Assembly (NCBI GenBank): GCA_020435295.1
Contig: JAGQZV010000003.1
Coordinates: 1-49,093 of the forward strand
Reading direction: 5' to 3'
DNA from: Bdellovibrionales bacterium
GTDB taxonomy: Bacteria; Bdellovibrionota; FAC87; UBA2466; JACKAF01
Length of the DNA stretch: 49,093 bases
A model generated the notes under the pieces. That model searched no databases, was not told the DNA's origin, and worked only from the letters and a program-made list of their open reading frames with translations. The position numbers and the translations under genes are program-made. Of this stretch, positions 16,439-26,412 are shown piece after piece; the stretch's first letter is position 1, and each line of letters starts with the position of its first letter.

Positions 16439-17248
16439 ATGGGAGAGATCGCTCTCAGCATCGATGTGGAAGATTGGTTCTGCGTTCGCAACATGGGCCA
16501 GAAAATTTCTTTCAGCGAGTGGAATCATTGTGAGTTGCGCGTTCGCAAAGGCTTAGACTTCATCCTGGAGGAGCTGGGGCGCCGGCAGGTGCGGGCAACA
16601 TTTTTCATGTTGGGGTGGGTGGCGGAGCGCTGCCCTCTGATTGTAAAAGAACTCGAAAGCGGCGGGCATGAGATTGGTAGTCATGGTTACAATCACCAGC
16701 CTCTCGATTGGGGCAATCCGAATAGCTTCAAAAGAGACGTAGAAAAGTCGCTTGGCGTTCTTTCAGCCCAGGTGCAGTCGCCGATTGAAGGGTACCGGGC
16801 TCCAAGTTTTTCCATCACGCGAGAGACCTACTGGGCGCTTGGAATCCTACGGGATCTAGGCTTTCGCTACGATAGCAGCATTTATCCCGTTCGCCACCCA
16901 GACTATGGAATCCCTGATTTTCCCGCGCACGTCACCCAAGCTGAGGGGATTTGGGAGGTTCCGATGAGCCAGGTGAATGTCATGGGGATGCGCGTGCCGG
17001 TCTCAGGCGGCGGGTACTTCCGGCTGTATCCCTACGCGGTGACTCGCAAACTTCTACAAAAGGCGCAGAAACATGGAGACGTCGTTCTCTATTTTCACCC
17101 TTGGGAGTTTGATGACAGCCAGCCTCGGGTGGCGCTCCCACCTCTGAAGAAGTTTCGCCACTACGTTGGCTTGTCCAAGAACCGCGACAAGTTCCAGCGC
17201 CTCTTGGATGACTTTCCTCTAAAACCGGTACGGGAGTTGCTCCACTAG
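16439..17248 (+). CDS. NodB-type polysaccharide deacetylase (exosortase-locus type)
   Basis: 269 residues. A NodB-homology domain with ALSIDVEDWF (metal Asp pair), TFFMLGWVAERCP, GHEIGSHGYNH (metal His pair), EGYRAPSFS and YFHPWEFD near the C-terminus. This arrangement matches the deacetylases found in exosortase A-associated polysaccharide loci, which remove N- or O-acetyl groups from the glycan. No signal peptide is seen, as is usual for that subgroup. Start ATG 16439 follows TAGGGG. No exosortase or PEP-CTERM protein is visible in the window. Confidence 0.88.
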   Translation: MGEIALSIDVEDWFCVRNMGQKISFSEWNHCELRVRKGLDFILEELGRRQVRATFFMLGWVAERCPLIVKELESGGHEIGSHGYNHQPLDWGNPNSFKRDVEKSLGVLSAQVQSPIEGYRAPSFSITRETYWALGILRDLGFRYDSSIYPVRHPDYGIPDFPAHVTQAEGIWEVPMSQVNVMGMRVPVSGGGYFRLYPYAVTRKLLQKAQKHGDVVLYFHPWEFDDSQPRVALPPLKKFRHYVGLSKNRDKFQRLLDDFPLKPVRELLH

Positions 17249-17327
17249 GCCGGCTTGAAAAGCGCAGGGTGTTAGGGTAGTAAAAAATTTGGGGACGCGG
17301 CGCGTTCTGGGCCGCGCAGGGGGACAG

Positions 17328-18134
17328 ATGGGATTTCTTCGCAAGCACTTTCTTATTGTGATAGCCGTGCTGGCCAGTTTGTCGGTCGCGGTTTTGTATA
17401 GGCTTCTTACACCGAAACAGTACACGGTTTTTGCGCGCGTGGTGGTCAACCGAAGTCAGATAGAAACCCCGAACCTCGCTTTGGAAGACACTAAGAATCG
17501 TTGGGTGTGGGTTCGAGACGGTTATGCCATCAAGGAAGCTCTATTGTCGGGAGAATACCTCGGTCAACTGATTGACGAACTCCCGCTGCTGAAAGAACGC
17601 TATTCCCGATTTCAAGATCGTCAGGGGGCAAGAGTGGACTCCGTCGCGGGAGCCACCCCTGCCGATTTGCGTGCGGAGTTTGTGCGCCAAGTTTCCAAAG
17701 AGTTGAACGTGGACTTTTTAGGCGGGGACTCGTTCACGTACGTGCTTAGTGCACGAGATCCAAACCCGCTGCTAGCAAAACGACTTCTAAGCAAGCTCAT
17801 TGACCGGATCCGGTACTTGGTGGTGGAGGAACCAAAAGCCGTGTATCAAAACGGGCTGCTGCTGTTGCGAAATGAGCGCTTAAAAAAACAGAACCCTACT
17901 ACGCAGCGTTTTTTAGACGAGACCTATCAAAGTCTTTTGGTCGCGAGCCTGTTGTTTGAAGCGCAAGCACCGCGGCGGCTAGAGATCGTGCAGCGCCCGG
18001 CCATTCCGCTCGAGTCCAGTTGGCCTAAGAGCGCGCGTCTATTTCTCCTAGCTCTGGCCATTGGGGTGACGCTGGGACTTGCGCTCGAATATTTGATCCA
18101 CTTGGCGAGGCAAACACGTGTCCAAACTGCATAA
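17328..18134 (+). CDS. Wzz-like chain-length determinant protein
   Basis: About 268 residues with two membrane helices, one at residues 6-26 and one near 235-258, flanking a periplasmic domain with charged helical segments. This is the topology of polysaccharide co-polymerases that set chain length with Wzy. A proline-rich stretch before the second helix (PAIPLESSWPKSARLF) matches the family. There is no attached tyrosine-kinase domain. Start ATG 17328 has AGGGGGA upstream; a GC-rich hairpin CGCGGC/GCCGCG lies at 17296-17316 just before it. The next gene overlaps its 3' end by 17 bases. Confidence 0.82.
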   Translation: MGFLRKHFLIVIAVLASLSVAVLYRLLTPKQYTVFARVVVNRSQIETPNLALEDTKNRWVWVRDGYAIKEALLSGEYLGQLIDELPLLKERYSRFQDRQGARVDSVAGATPADLRAEFVRQVSKELNVDFLGGDSFTYVLSARDPNPLLAKRLLSKLIDRIRYLVVEEPKAVYQNGLLLLRNERLKKQNPTTQRFLDETYQSLLVASLLFEAQAPRRLEIVQRPAIPLESSWPKSARLFLLALAIGVTLGLALEYLIHLARQTRVQTA

Positions 18135-19485
18135 TCCGAAAGTTATCCAACTAGAGTTCAATGAACTCTCGCCGACGCTTCTGGATACATTTATGGCGGA
18201 GGGAGCTCTTCCGAATTTCAAGCGGCTCTACGAATCCTCAGATGTTTTCCATTCTGAAGCAGAGGTTCCCGTAGAATATCTCGAGCCCTGGATTCAGTGG
18301 CCAACGGTGCACTCCGGGTTGCGACACGATGAGCATGGAATTTTCCATCTGGGAGAAGGAAAGAAGCTAGAGGGGCGAACTGTCGGGAACTACCTCTCGG
18401 ATGCAGGGGTCCGAGTGGGCATCTTTGGCAGCATGAATTGCGGTTATGAAAAGGTAAACGGTTATGTGGTGCCCGATCCGTGGGATGAGAGTGGCAAAGC
18501 GCATCCGGAGTTTCTGTCGCCTTTTGTGGATTTTGTTTCGCGACAAGTCCAAGAGTCGTCGCGATCCGAGGGATTTGAGGTGGGGGAACTGTTGCAGTTT
18601 GGATGGTTTCTGGCGCGCCACGGCCTAAGTTCGGATACCGCCTGGAGCGGTGTACGCCAACTTTTCAAGGAATGGGGACATTCGGAGAAGAAGTGGGAAC
18701 GTGCGATGGTGATGGAAAAAATTTGCTACGATCTTTTCCGTTACTTGAACGAGAAGTTTCTGGTCGAATACGCCACCTTCTTTTGCAATAGCACAGCCCA
18801 TTTTCAGCACTACTACTGGCGGCACTTTGAGCCCGAACGCTTTTCATTACCTCCAACCCCAGAGGAAACTGCGACCTATTCCGGAGCGGTTTTGCAAGGG
18901 TACCAGGGGCTTGATAAGCTCGTCGGGAGGGTGCTATCAGACTACCCCAAGTCTACGATTCTTTTTTGTAGTGCGCTCAGCCAGAAACCTTGGGTTGAGA
19001 CAACAAAGTGCCTGTTTCGAGTACGGGACGTGGAGGCTTTTCTTTCCTTTGCCGGACTGCAGGCTAGGCCGCTGCGTGTTCGCCCCGTAATGGCACAACA
19101 ATTTTATTTTGATTTTGAGACTAAGGAGCAGGCGGCGGCGGCGAAGGTCTTGTTGGACGAGCTACGGGTGGAAGAGGAGCCGGCTTGTTGGTTCAACCTT
19201 GAGGAAAATAGCCTTTTTGGTGGCTGCTCTATAGAGGATGCGGCTGCCCTCCAGAAAAAGATCGCAAACGCGTCAGGCGAGTGTAGGGAGTTTTCCGACG
19301 TATTTTACCAAATCCACGGCATGCGAAGTGGGCGTCACGATCCGGTAGGCGCATTATGGATTCGGCACCGTACTCACCGCGTTCATCCCGAAAGCGTACC
19401 ACTTACTCGCATTGCGCCGACGGTGCTGGCCGAGTTTGCCTTGCCCCGTCCGCCCGCAATGACGGGTGAACCCCTGAGGTGTTGA
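18118..19485 (+). CDS. Alkaline phosphatase/phosphodiesterase-superfamily protein with degenerate metal site
   Basis: 455 residues, no signal peptide. The N-terminus (VIQLEFNELSPTLLDTF, then GALPNFKRLYES) and WIQWPTVHSGLRHDEHGIFHLG follow the type I phosphodiesterase/nucleotide pyrophosphatase pattern, with the Thr of WPTVHSG at the nucleophile position. The first metal Asp is Glu here, and the usual later Asp-His-Gly is replaced in ILFCSALSQKPW. It may use metals differently or be inactive as a phosphodiesterase. GTG start with GAGG upstream, inside the Wzz-like gene's end. In this operon it may add or remove a phospho-substituent on the glycan, but that is inference. Confidence 0.7.
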   Translation: MSKLHNPKVIQLEFNELSPTLLDTFMAEGALPNFKRLYESSDVFHSEAEVPVEYLEPWIQWPTVHSGLRHDEHGIFHLGEGKKLEGRTVGNYLSDAGVRVGIFGSMNCGYEKVNGYVVPDPWDESGKAHPEFLSPFVDFVSRQVQESSRSEGFEVGELLQFGWFLARHGLSSDTAWSGVRQLFKEWGHSEKKWERAMVMEKICYDLFRYLNEKFLVEYATFFCNSTAHFQHYYWRHFEPERFSLPPTPEETATYSGAVLQGYQGLDKLVGRVLSDYPKSTILFCSALSQKPWVETTKCLFRVRDVEAFLSFAGLQARPLRVRPVMAQQFYFDFETKEQAAAAKVLLDELRVEEEPACWFNLEENSLFGGCSIEDAAALQKKIANASGECREFSDVFYQIHGMRSGRHDPVGALWIRHRTHRVHPESVPLTRIAPTVLAEFALPRPPAMTGEPLRC

Positions 19486-20717
19486 TGGCAGAGGGGGTTC
19501 AAACGCTACGTACCAAGCCGTCTCAGACGGACCGGATCGGCATCGGGCTACTCAGCGCTTTTGTGTTTTTCACCCTTAGCGCGCTCCATTTGGAGAGCTC
19601 CATCCTTGTCCGATTCAACTTCGAAATGATTTTGTTTTTTTGTGCGGCCGCCCTGTATGTGCCGGCGTTTGTTTTGTCGGACAGTCCACAAATGACCGGT
19701 TGGATGGCTCTGGTGGCTTGCCTTGCGATGTCTCCTCTCCTTACCTCGATGGTGAACCAGCAAGATCTGCGGGTTCTTTTTGACTCCGAATACCGCAGTT
19801 GGGTGAAGGCTTTGTTGCTCCTTCCGCTACTGCCATGGATTTGCCGAAAGAAGCCCGGCCGAGACGTGGTGGTGGATGCGCTTTTGGCAGGGTTATGTAT
19901 CTTTTGCCTAATCGTTCAGTACCGCTTTCATTTTCTTGGTGAAATGCGTCTGCTCGACGATCGGCCCAAAGTGCACGTGAAAAATGGTGACCCCAATTTC
20001 ATCTGTGTGCTCGCCGCGGTGGCCATTCCGTTTGCCCTCCACAAATGGCGTCAGGCCGAAAAGACAAAGTGGGTCTATTTCCTTGTACTCCTACTGTTGA
20101 GCTACACAGTTCTTGTTACTGAATCGCGCATGGGATTGCTATCGGTAGGGGTGGGGCTGGCGGTGGCTGCAGTGTTTGCGCGAAAAGGACTTCGGTTAGC
20201 GGCTGTCGGAGTGCTTGGGCTTCTGATTCTGGGTACTGTGTTCTTGGGCGACGCCGTCGGTCGGTTTAGAAGTCTGAGCGATGCGTCCAATCACCAACGC
20301 TGGCGCTCGATCCAAACGGGGTGGCAACTTGCACAGGAAAAGCCCTTTTTTGGTTTCGGTTGGGGGGAGTCCGCTAAACACTTCTATCGGGTTACCGGGC
20401 ACGATCGACTCATGAGCGAAGCGAGTCCCTTGGCCGTGCACAATACGGCCCTTCAAATGTGGGGGGAGTTAGGTTTTTTTGGACTCGTCCTATTTGGTGC
20501 GCTTTTTTTTGGAGCTCTGGGGGCGGCCTTTCCTGCCGCGAAACGGGGCGATCCGCTGGGGATTGCCGCCTTGAGTGCGCTTACGATCTTGAGTCTTAAT
20601 TTGTTGACCTTGCCGCTTAAGAGCAAGGACTTTGTGATTGTCTACTTAGCGATTATTGTCGCCGTATCCCTGCCGTTAGGCGGGGCAATACCCAACGAAG
20701 GAACAAAACGGTGCTGA
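19485..20717 (+). CDS. Wzy/WaaL-type polysaccharide polymerase or O-antigen ligase
   Basis: 410 residues with about ten to twelve hydrophobic helices. A long periplasmic loop late in the chain contains RWRSIQTGWQLAQEKPFFGFGWG and HNTALQMWGELG, the motifs of the O-antigen ligase/polymerase superfamily with its conserved His-Asn. GDPNFICVLAAVAIP is the matching middle motif. It joins repeat units on the periplasmic side. ATG overlaps the previous stop (TGATG), so translation is coupled. Polymerase is more likely than ligase because it sits with Wzz-like and initiating enzymes. Confidence 0.85.
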   Translation: MAEGVQTLRTKPSQTDRIGIGLLSAFVFFTLSALHLESSILVRFNFEMILFFCAAALYVPAFVLSDSPQMTGWMALVACLAMSPLLTSMVNQQDLRVLFDSEYRSWVKALLLLPLLPWICRKKPGRDVVVDALLAGLCIFCLIVQYRFHFLGEMRLLDDRPKVHVKNGDPNFICVLAAVAIPFALHKWRQAEKTKWVYFLVLLLLSYTVLVTESRMGLLSVGVGLAVAAVFARKGLRLAAVGVLGLLILGTVFLGDAVGRFRSLSDASNHQRWRSIQTGWQLAQEKPFFGFGWGESAKHFYRVTGHDRLMSEASPLAVHNTALQMWGELGFFGLVLFGALFFGALGAAFPAAKRGDPLGIAALSALTILSLNLLTLPLKSKDFVIVYLAIIVAVSLPLGGAIPNEGTKRC

Positions 20718-21859
20718 CCTTCATCTTCTGGTTCTGCTTTGTGCTCGCCTTTGTTCATTACGCTGCGTACCCCGCAGTGGTGATACTTCTTGCGCGAGGC
20801 AAGCGGAGTAGAATTTCACAGCTGCAGCCGCAACCCCCTCTCCCTTCCGTTACATTGATTGTGGCAGCTTACAACGAGGCCGCTGTTATTGAGCAGAAGA
20901 TTCAGAACAGTTTGTCCTTGGAATATCCCAAAGAGTTTTTGGAAGTCATGGTCGTGTCGGATGGGTCTAGCGATTCTACCCCAGAGCGAGTTGCCTGCTA
21001 CGCCCATCAAGGCGTTGTTAGTCTCCACGAGGCAAAGAGAAGAGGGAAGACCGCTGCTCTTAATCGTGCCGTAGGGCGGGCAAAAGGTGAAATCGTATTA
21101 TTCTCAGACGCGAACACTTTCTATGATCCGACCGCGGTTCTAGAACTGGTCAAACACTTTGCCGATCCGAAGATCGGAGGTGTGTGTGGAAGAAAGAGCA
21201 TACTCAAAGAGGAAAAGCGAGACAGCTCTAGGGGGGACGGATTGTTTTGGCAGGTAGAGTCGTTGCTTAAGACTGCGGAGAGCACGTTGGGATCGATTCC
21301 GACAGCCGACGGGGAGATCTTCGCGATCCGCAAGGCACTTTACAAAGAGTTAGCCCAGGACACCATTAACGATGATACTGCGATAACTTTTGAGATCGTG
21401 CGCCAGGGGTATCGGGTGATTTACGAACCAAAGGCGGTTTCACGTGAGTCTGCCTCTATCACTCTAAAAGAGGACATGGCGGTGAAGGCTCGGATGGTCT
21501 ATGGGGGCTACCAGAGCCTGTGGCGCCATCGAGACTGGCTGCTCCCTCCTCGAGATGGGTTCGCCGTGCAGTTTTTACTACACAAAACTCTGCGCCATAC
21601 CATGCCGTTCCTGCTTTTGGGGGTGCTACTGAGCAATCTCACCTTGAACGGTCGATTCTATGATTGGTTCTTGGCTTGTCAGGTGGTTTTGTACCTGGTT
21701 GCGGGTGTGGGAGCGATTGCACGGACTGCCGGAGTGGAGTTCTCCTGGGCGTATATCCCACTGTACTACTGTGCGATGAACATTTCGGCTCTTACGGGGT
21801 TTGCCTATTTTATCAAGGGCAGATCTCTCACTGAAATCTGGACGAAGGCGGAAAGATAG
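20711..21859 (+). CDS. Membrane GT2 glycosyltransferase
   Basis: 382 residues. One N-terminal helix, a GT-A domain with VAAYNEA, VVSDGSSDST, LFSDANTFYDP (metal motif region), TADGEIFAIRK and NDDTAITFEIVRQGYRV, and several C-terminal membrane helices. The Q-x-x-R-W processivity motif is not seen (KARMVYGGYQSLWR is in its place), so it more likely adds one residue to a lipid-linked repeat unit. GTG start overlaps the previous gene by seven bases. Confidence 0.88.
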   Translation: MLTFIFWFCFVLAFVHYAAYPAVVILLARGKRSRISQLQPQPPLPSVTLIVAAYNEAAVIEQKIQNSLSLEYPKEFLEVMVVSDGSSDSTPERVACYAHQGVVSLHEAKRRGKTAALNRAVGRAKGEIVLFSDANTFYDPTAVLELVKHFADPKIGGVCGRKSILKEEKRDSSRGDGLFWQVESLLKTAESTLGSIPTADGEIFAIRKALYKELAQDTINDDTAITFEIVRQGYRVIYEPKAVSRESASITLKEDMAVKARMVYGGYQSLWRHRDWLLPPRDGFAVQFLLHKTLRHTMPFLLLGVLLSNLTLNGRFYDWFLACQVVLYLVAGVGAIARTAGVEFSWAYIPLYYCAMNISALTGFAYFIKGRSLTEIWTKAER

Positions 21860-21860
21860 G

Positions 21861-22625
21861 ATGGATATCAAAAAACTATACAAGGAAACTCTCGGGAATA
21901 CGCGCGTCGATACTCTGGTGAGAAAAACATACGCTCGTCTTTTTGGGAACGACGTACTACGTGTTCTATACTACCGGCAGATGAACGAAATCTTTGAGCG
22001 TGTGCTTAAGCGAGATTCCAACTGTATTGACGTTGGGTGCCACGAAGGAAATGTCCTAGAAAAGATTGTCGCGCTTTCACCCGATGGTTTTCACTGGGCC
22101 TTTGAGCCCATTCCGGAGCGCCACGCACGTTTGCAGCAGCGGTTCCCTGGGGTGCAGGTCATGAATCTGGCACTTAGCGATAGAGAAAAACGAACCGTGT
22201 TTCACTATGTTCCTGATTGCGATGCGCTTAGCGGGTTGAAGCGCCGCGATTACCCGGGCGCATCCGTTGACGTTCAGCAAATCCCTGTCCGCACCGCGGC
22301 CCTCGACCACTTACTCCAGCCTGAGTTCCGAGTGGATCTTCTGAAGATTGACGTAGAAGGGGCGGAATTGGAGGTCCTTCAAGGAGCCTTCCACCTCCTA
22401 AAGCGGTGGCACCCTATCACCATTTTTCAGCATGGTTTGGGATCGGCAGAATACTACGATACGCGGCCCGAACAGCTTTATGATCTCTTCGGAGCGGCCG
22501 GCATGCGCATTTCCCTTATGGACACTTGGTTGTCGGGTCGTTCGGCGCTCAATCGCGAGGCGTTTGTAAAGCAGTTTTATAAGCGTCTGAACTACATCTT
22601 TGTTGCCCACCGGGCTGCAAGTTAA
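21861..22625 (+). CDS. FkbM family methyltransferase
   Basis: 254 residues. A Rossmann SAM-dependent methyltransferase with CIDVGCHEGNVLEKI as SAM loop, FEPIPERHARLQ, NLALSD, and LLKIDVEGAELEVLQGA, which together define the FkbM family. In polysaccharide loci these enzymes O-methylate sugars. Start ATG 21861 is one base after the previous stop, with GATAGG as weak ribosome binding site. Substrate is unknown. Confidence 0.88.
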   Translation: MDIKKLYKETLGNTRVDTLVRKTYARLFGNDVLRVLYYRQMNEIFERVLKRDSNCIDVGCHEGNVLEKIVALSPDGFHWAFEPIPERHARLQQRFPGVQVMNLALSDREKRTVFHYVPDCDALSGLKRRDYPGASVDVQQIPVRTAALDHLLQPEFRVDLLKIDVEGAELEVLQGAFHLLKRWHPITIFQHGLGSAEYYDTRPEQLYDLFGAAGMRISLMDTWLSGRSALNREAFVKQFYKRLNYIFVAHRAAS

Positions 22626-22633
22626 GGATAAGC

Positions 22634-23575
22634 ATGAAAGAGAAATACCTTGTTACGGGCGGGGCAGGTTTTATTGGATCGCACATGGTGGAGTGGCTTC
22701 TTCATGAACGAAAGGCTGTGCGTATTCTTGATAACTTCTCGACGGGAAAACGTGAAAACCTGGCGCCTTTCCTAAATGAGATCGAAGTTGTGGAAGGCGA
22801 TATCGTTGCCCCGGAGGACTGCGCGAAGGCAATGGAGGGGATCACCCATGTGCTACACCTCGCCGCTCAGGCCTCGGTCGTGCGTTCGGTGGAAGCGCCG
22901 ATGGAGACGCACGAAATCAACGCGACGGGAACAGTGCAATTGCTCGAAGTAGCGAGAAAGAAAAAGGTGCGGGCATTTGCCCTCGCGTCCACATGTGCTG
23001 TTTATGGGCAAGAGGCGAAACTGCCAATTGAGGAAACCAGTGTGCCGGCGCCGCTGTCTCCGTACGCCACAAGCAAGTTAGCCGCGGAGGAGTATGTGCG
23101 GCTGTATCGCGCGCTTTTTGACGTGCCAGGCGTAATTTTCCGGCTGTTTAATGTGTATGGGCCACGTCAGGATCCTAGTTCTCCGTACTCCGGGGTAATT
23201 TCAGCTTTTGCCGACAGGCTTTCAAGAAAAGAGCCGGGAACGATCTACGGAGACGGAACGCAGACGAGAGATTTCGTGTTCGTAAAAGATGTCGTTCGGT
23301 TTTTTGGCTTGGCCGCGCAAAAGCCGGCGCTGTTCTCGGGGCGGGTCTACAACGTGGCCAGTGGAAAACAACTTAGCATTCTGAAATTGTATGAGATCTT
23401 GGCGGCGATGTCCGGACAAAGCGTTACCCCGCGTATGGCGCCTGCACGTGCAGGAGAGGTGCGACACTCTTGTGGCTCGGTCGGTAGCTTAGAGGCGGCT
23501 GTGGGAGCTTCGGAAATGGCGCGATGCATCGAATTCGCCCAGGGGATTGCCGAAACGCTCAAAGCTTACAAGTAG
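22634..23575 (+). CDS. NAD-dependent UDP-sugar epimerase (extended SDR)
   Basis: 313 residues. Extended short-chain dehydrogenase with GGAGFIGSH as NAD loop (residues 8-16), the HLAAQASVVRS segment, STCAVYG, and catalytic YATSK. The nearest well-known members are UDP-glucose and UDP-N-acetylglucosamine 4-epimerases. It would provide a nucleotide sugar for the polysaccharide. Last gene of the operon, ending about 130 bases before glmS. Confidence 0.87.
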   Translation: MKEKYLVTGGAGFIGSHMVEWLLHERKAVRILDNFSTGKRENLAPFLNEIEVVEGDIVAPEDCAKAMEGITHVLHLAAQASVVRSVEAPMETHEINATGTVQLLEVARKKKVRAFALASTCAVYGQEAKLPIEETSVPAPLSPYATSKLAAEEYVRLYRALFDVPGVIFRLFNVYGPRQDPSSPYSGVISAFADRLSRKEPGTIYGDGTQTRDFVFVKDVVRFFGLAAQKPALFSGRVYNVASGKQLSILKLYEILAAMSGQSVTPRMAPARAGEVRHSCGSVGSLEAAVGASEMARCIEFAQGIAETLKAYK

Positions 23576-23708
23576 AAACGCCACCGACTTTGGGTTTGGT
23601 TTGAAAAAAATACATGGTTGTGACGAAGAAATACCCGGTGGAAGGCTTTCTTGGGTTGGTACGGAACTTGCTCATTAGAAAAGGGACGAGGGCAAGGGGG
23701 AAAATTCC

Positions 23709-25555
<1,847 letters not shown>

Positions 25556-25559
<4 letters not shown>

Positions 25560-26320
25560 GGCGAATTAGTTTACTTCTTGTTTGTTTTATTGGGGTGTCT
25601 GCGTTCGCAAGTTTCAAGGGGTACTTTTCTGCGGAGGAGAAGTACGATCCGCTGAATTCTGTGCTTCAAAACAGCCTCAAGGCGAAACTGACCAAACAGT
25701 TTGTTCCGATGTTCGACGCCTACCTGGTCGCGGGGAACGAAGGGGCTTCTACCGCTAGAGATCCTTTCGTGTTTCAAATGGGGAGCTTTGCCTATGCGGG
25801 GCCTGGCATCAAGCTAAACTGGAATCAATTTGCTTTGAGTGGCGATTTAAGATTTAGAAAATACTTGTTGGAATCCAACGATCCTTTGGTGGTGCAGCCC
25901 CTTGCCGATGCACAACTGCTTTTTACCTACGAGGACTATTGGGATTTGCCGCTTACAGCCCATTTGAATGGTTTCATCGAGGCCTATAGCGAAACACTTT
26001 TTAGTACCGCAGATTATGGAAACATCACTCATAATAGTCTCGTAAAGCTCGGAACGGAATTGTCTCCAATAAAAGACACCTACTTTGCCGCCTTTCTGGA
26101 GCCGTCAGTGTTGTTAGATACTGTGGGGCACTATTACAACAACCGGGCGGAATTGAGAGTGAGTGGTCGCGTTCGTTACAAACCAAATCCTGCGGAAGTT
26201 GAGCTAACTGTGTCCTATCTGCTAAACGGCTACTTCAATATCAAGTCCTTTGAAGAAAATCCCTATCCGACACGCAACACAGGTGTAGCGGCCAAATTGA
26301 TGCTGAGCTTGAGAGTCTAA
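25556..26320 (+). CDS. Putative outer-membrane protein, family not recognised
   Basis: 254 residues with a Sec signal peptide (1-19, ending SAFA). The mature part alternates hydrophobic and polar residues with many aromatics (FALSGDLRFRKYLLE, DLPLTAHLNGFIEAYSETLF, AELRVSGRVRYKPNPAEVELTVSYL in short strands), suggesting a small beta-barrel, but the chain ends LSLRV rather than with an aromatic. Its ATG overlaps the glmS stop, so it is co-translated. No function can be named; a surface role linked to the polysaccharide is possible. Confidence 0.65.
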
Positions 26321-26400
26321 ATCAAGAAATCACGAAGATTGCTAGGGTTCTTGATGGTTTCATTCGCCAGGCTTTGTTAAGGTAAAAGCCAGACTTTTAC
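26321..26400 (+). promoter_or_regulatory. Two hairpins in the leader of the SulP gene
   Basis: ATCAAGAA (26321-26328) pairs with TTCTTGAT (26348-26355), and GTAAAAG (26382-26388) pairs with CTTTTAC (26394-26400), the second ending just before the GGTTGGGGA ribosome binding site. Neither has a T-run, so they are not ordinary terminators; they may affect mRNA stability or initiation. Confidence 0.4.
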
Positions 26401-26412
26401 AGGTTGGGGATA

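Noticed and set aside
23576-23708. Possible glmS ribozyme upstream of glmS
   Set aside because: The short 133-base gap shows none of the conserved core segments and the ribozyme is mainly known from Gram-positive bacteria.
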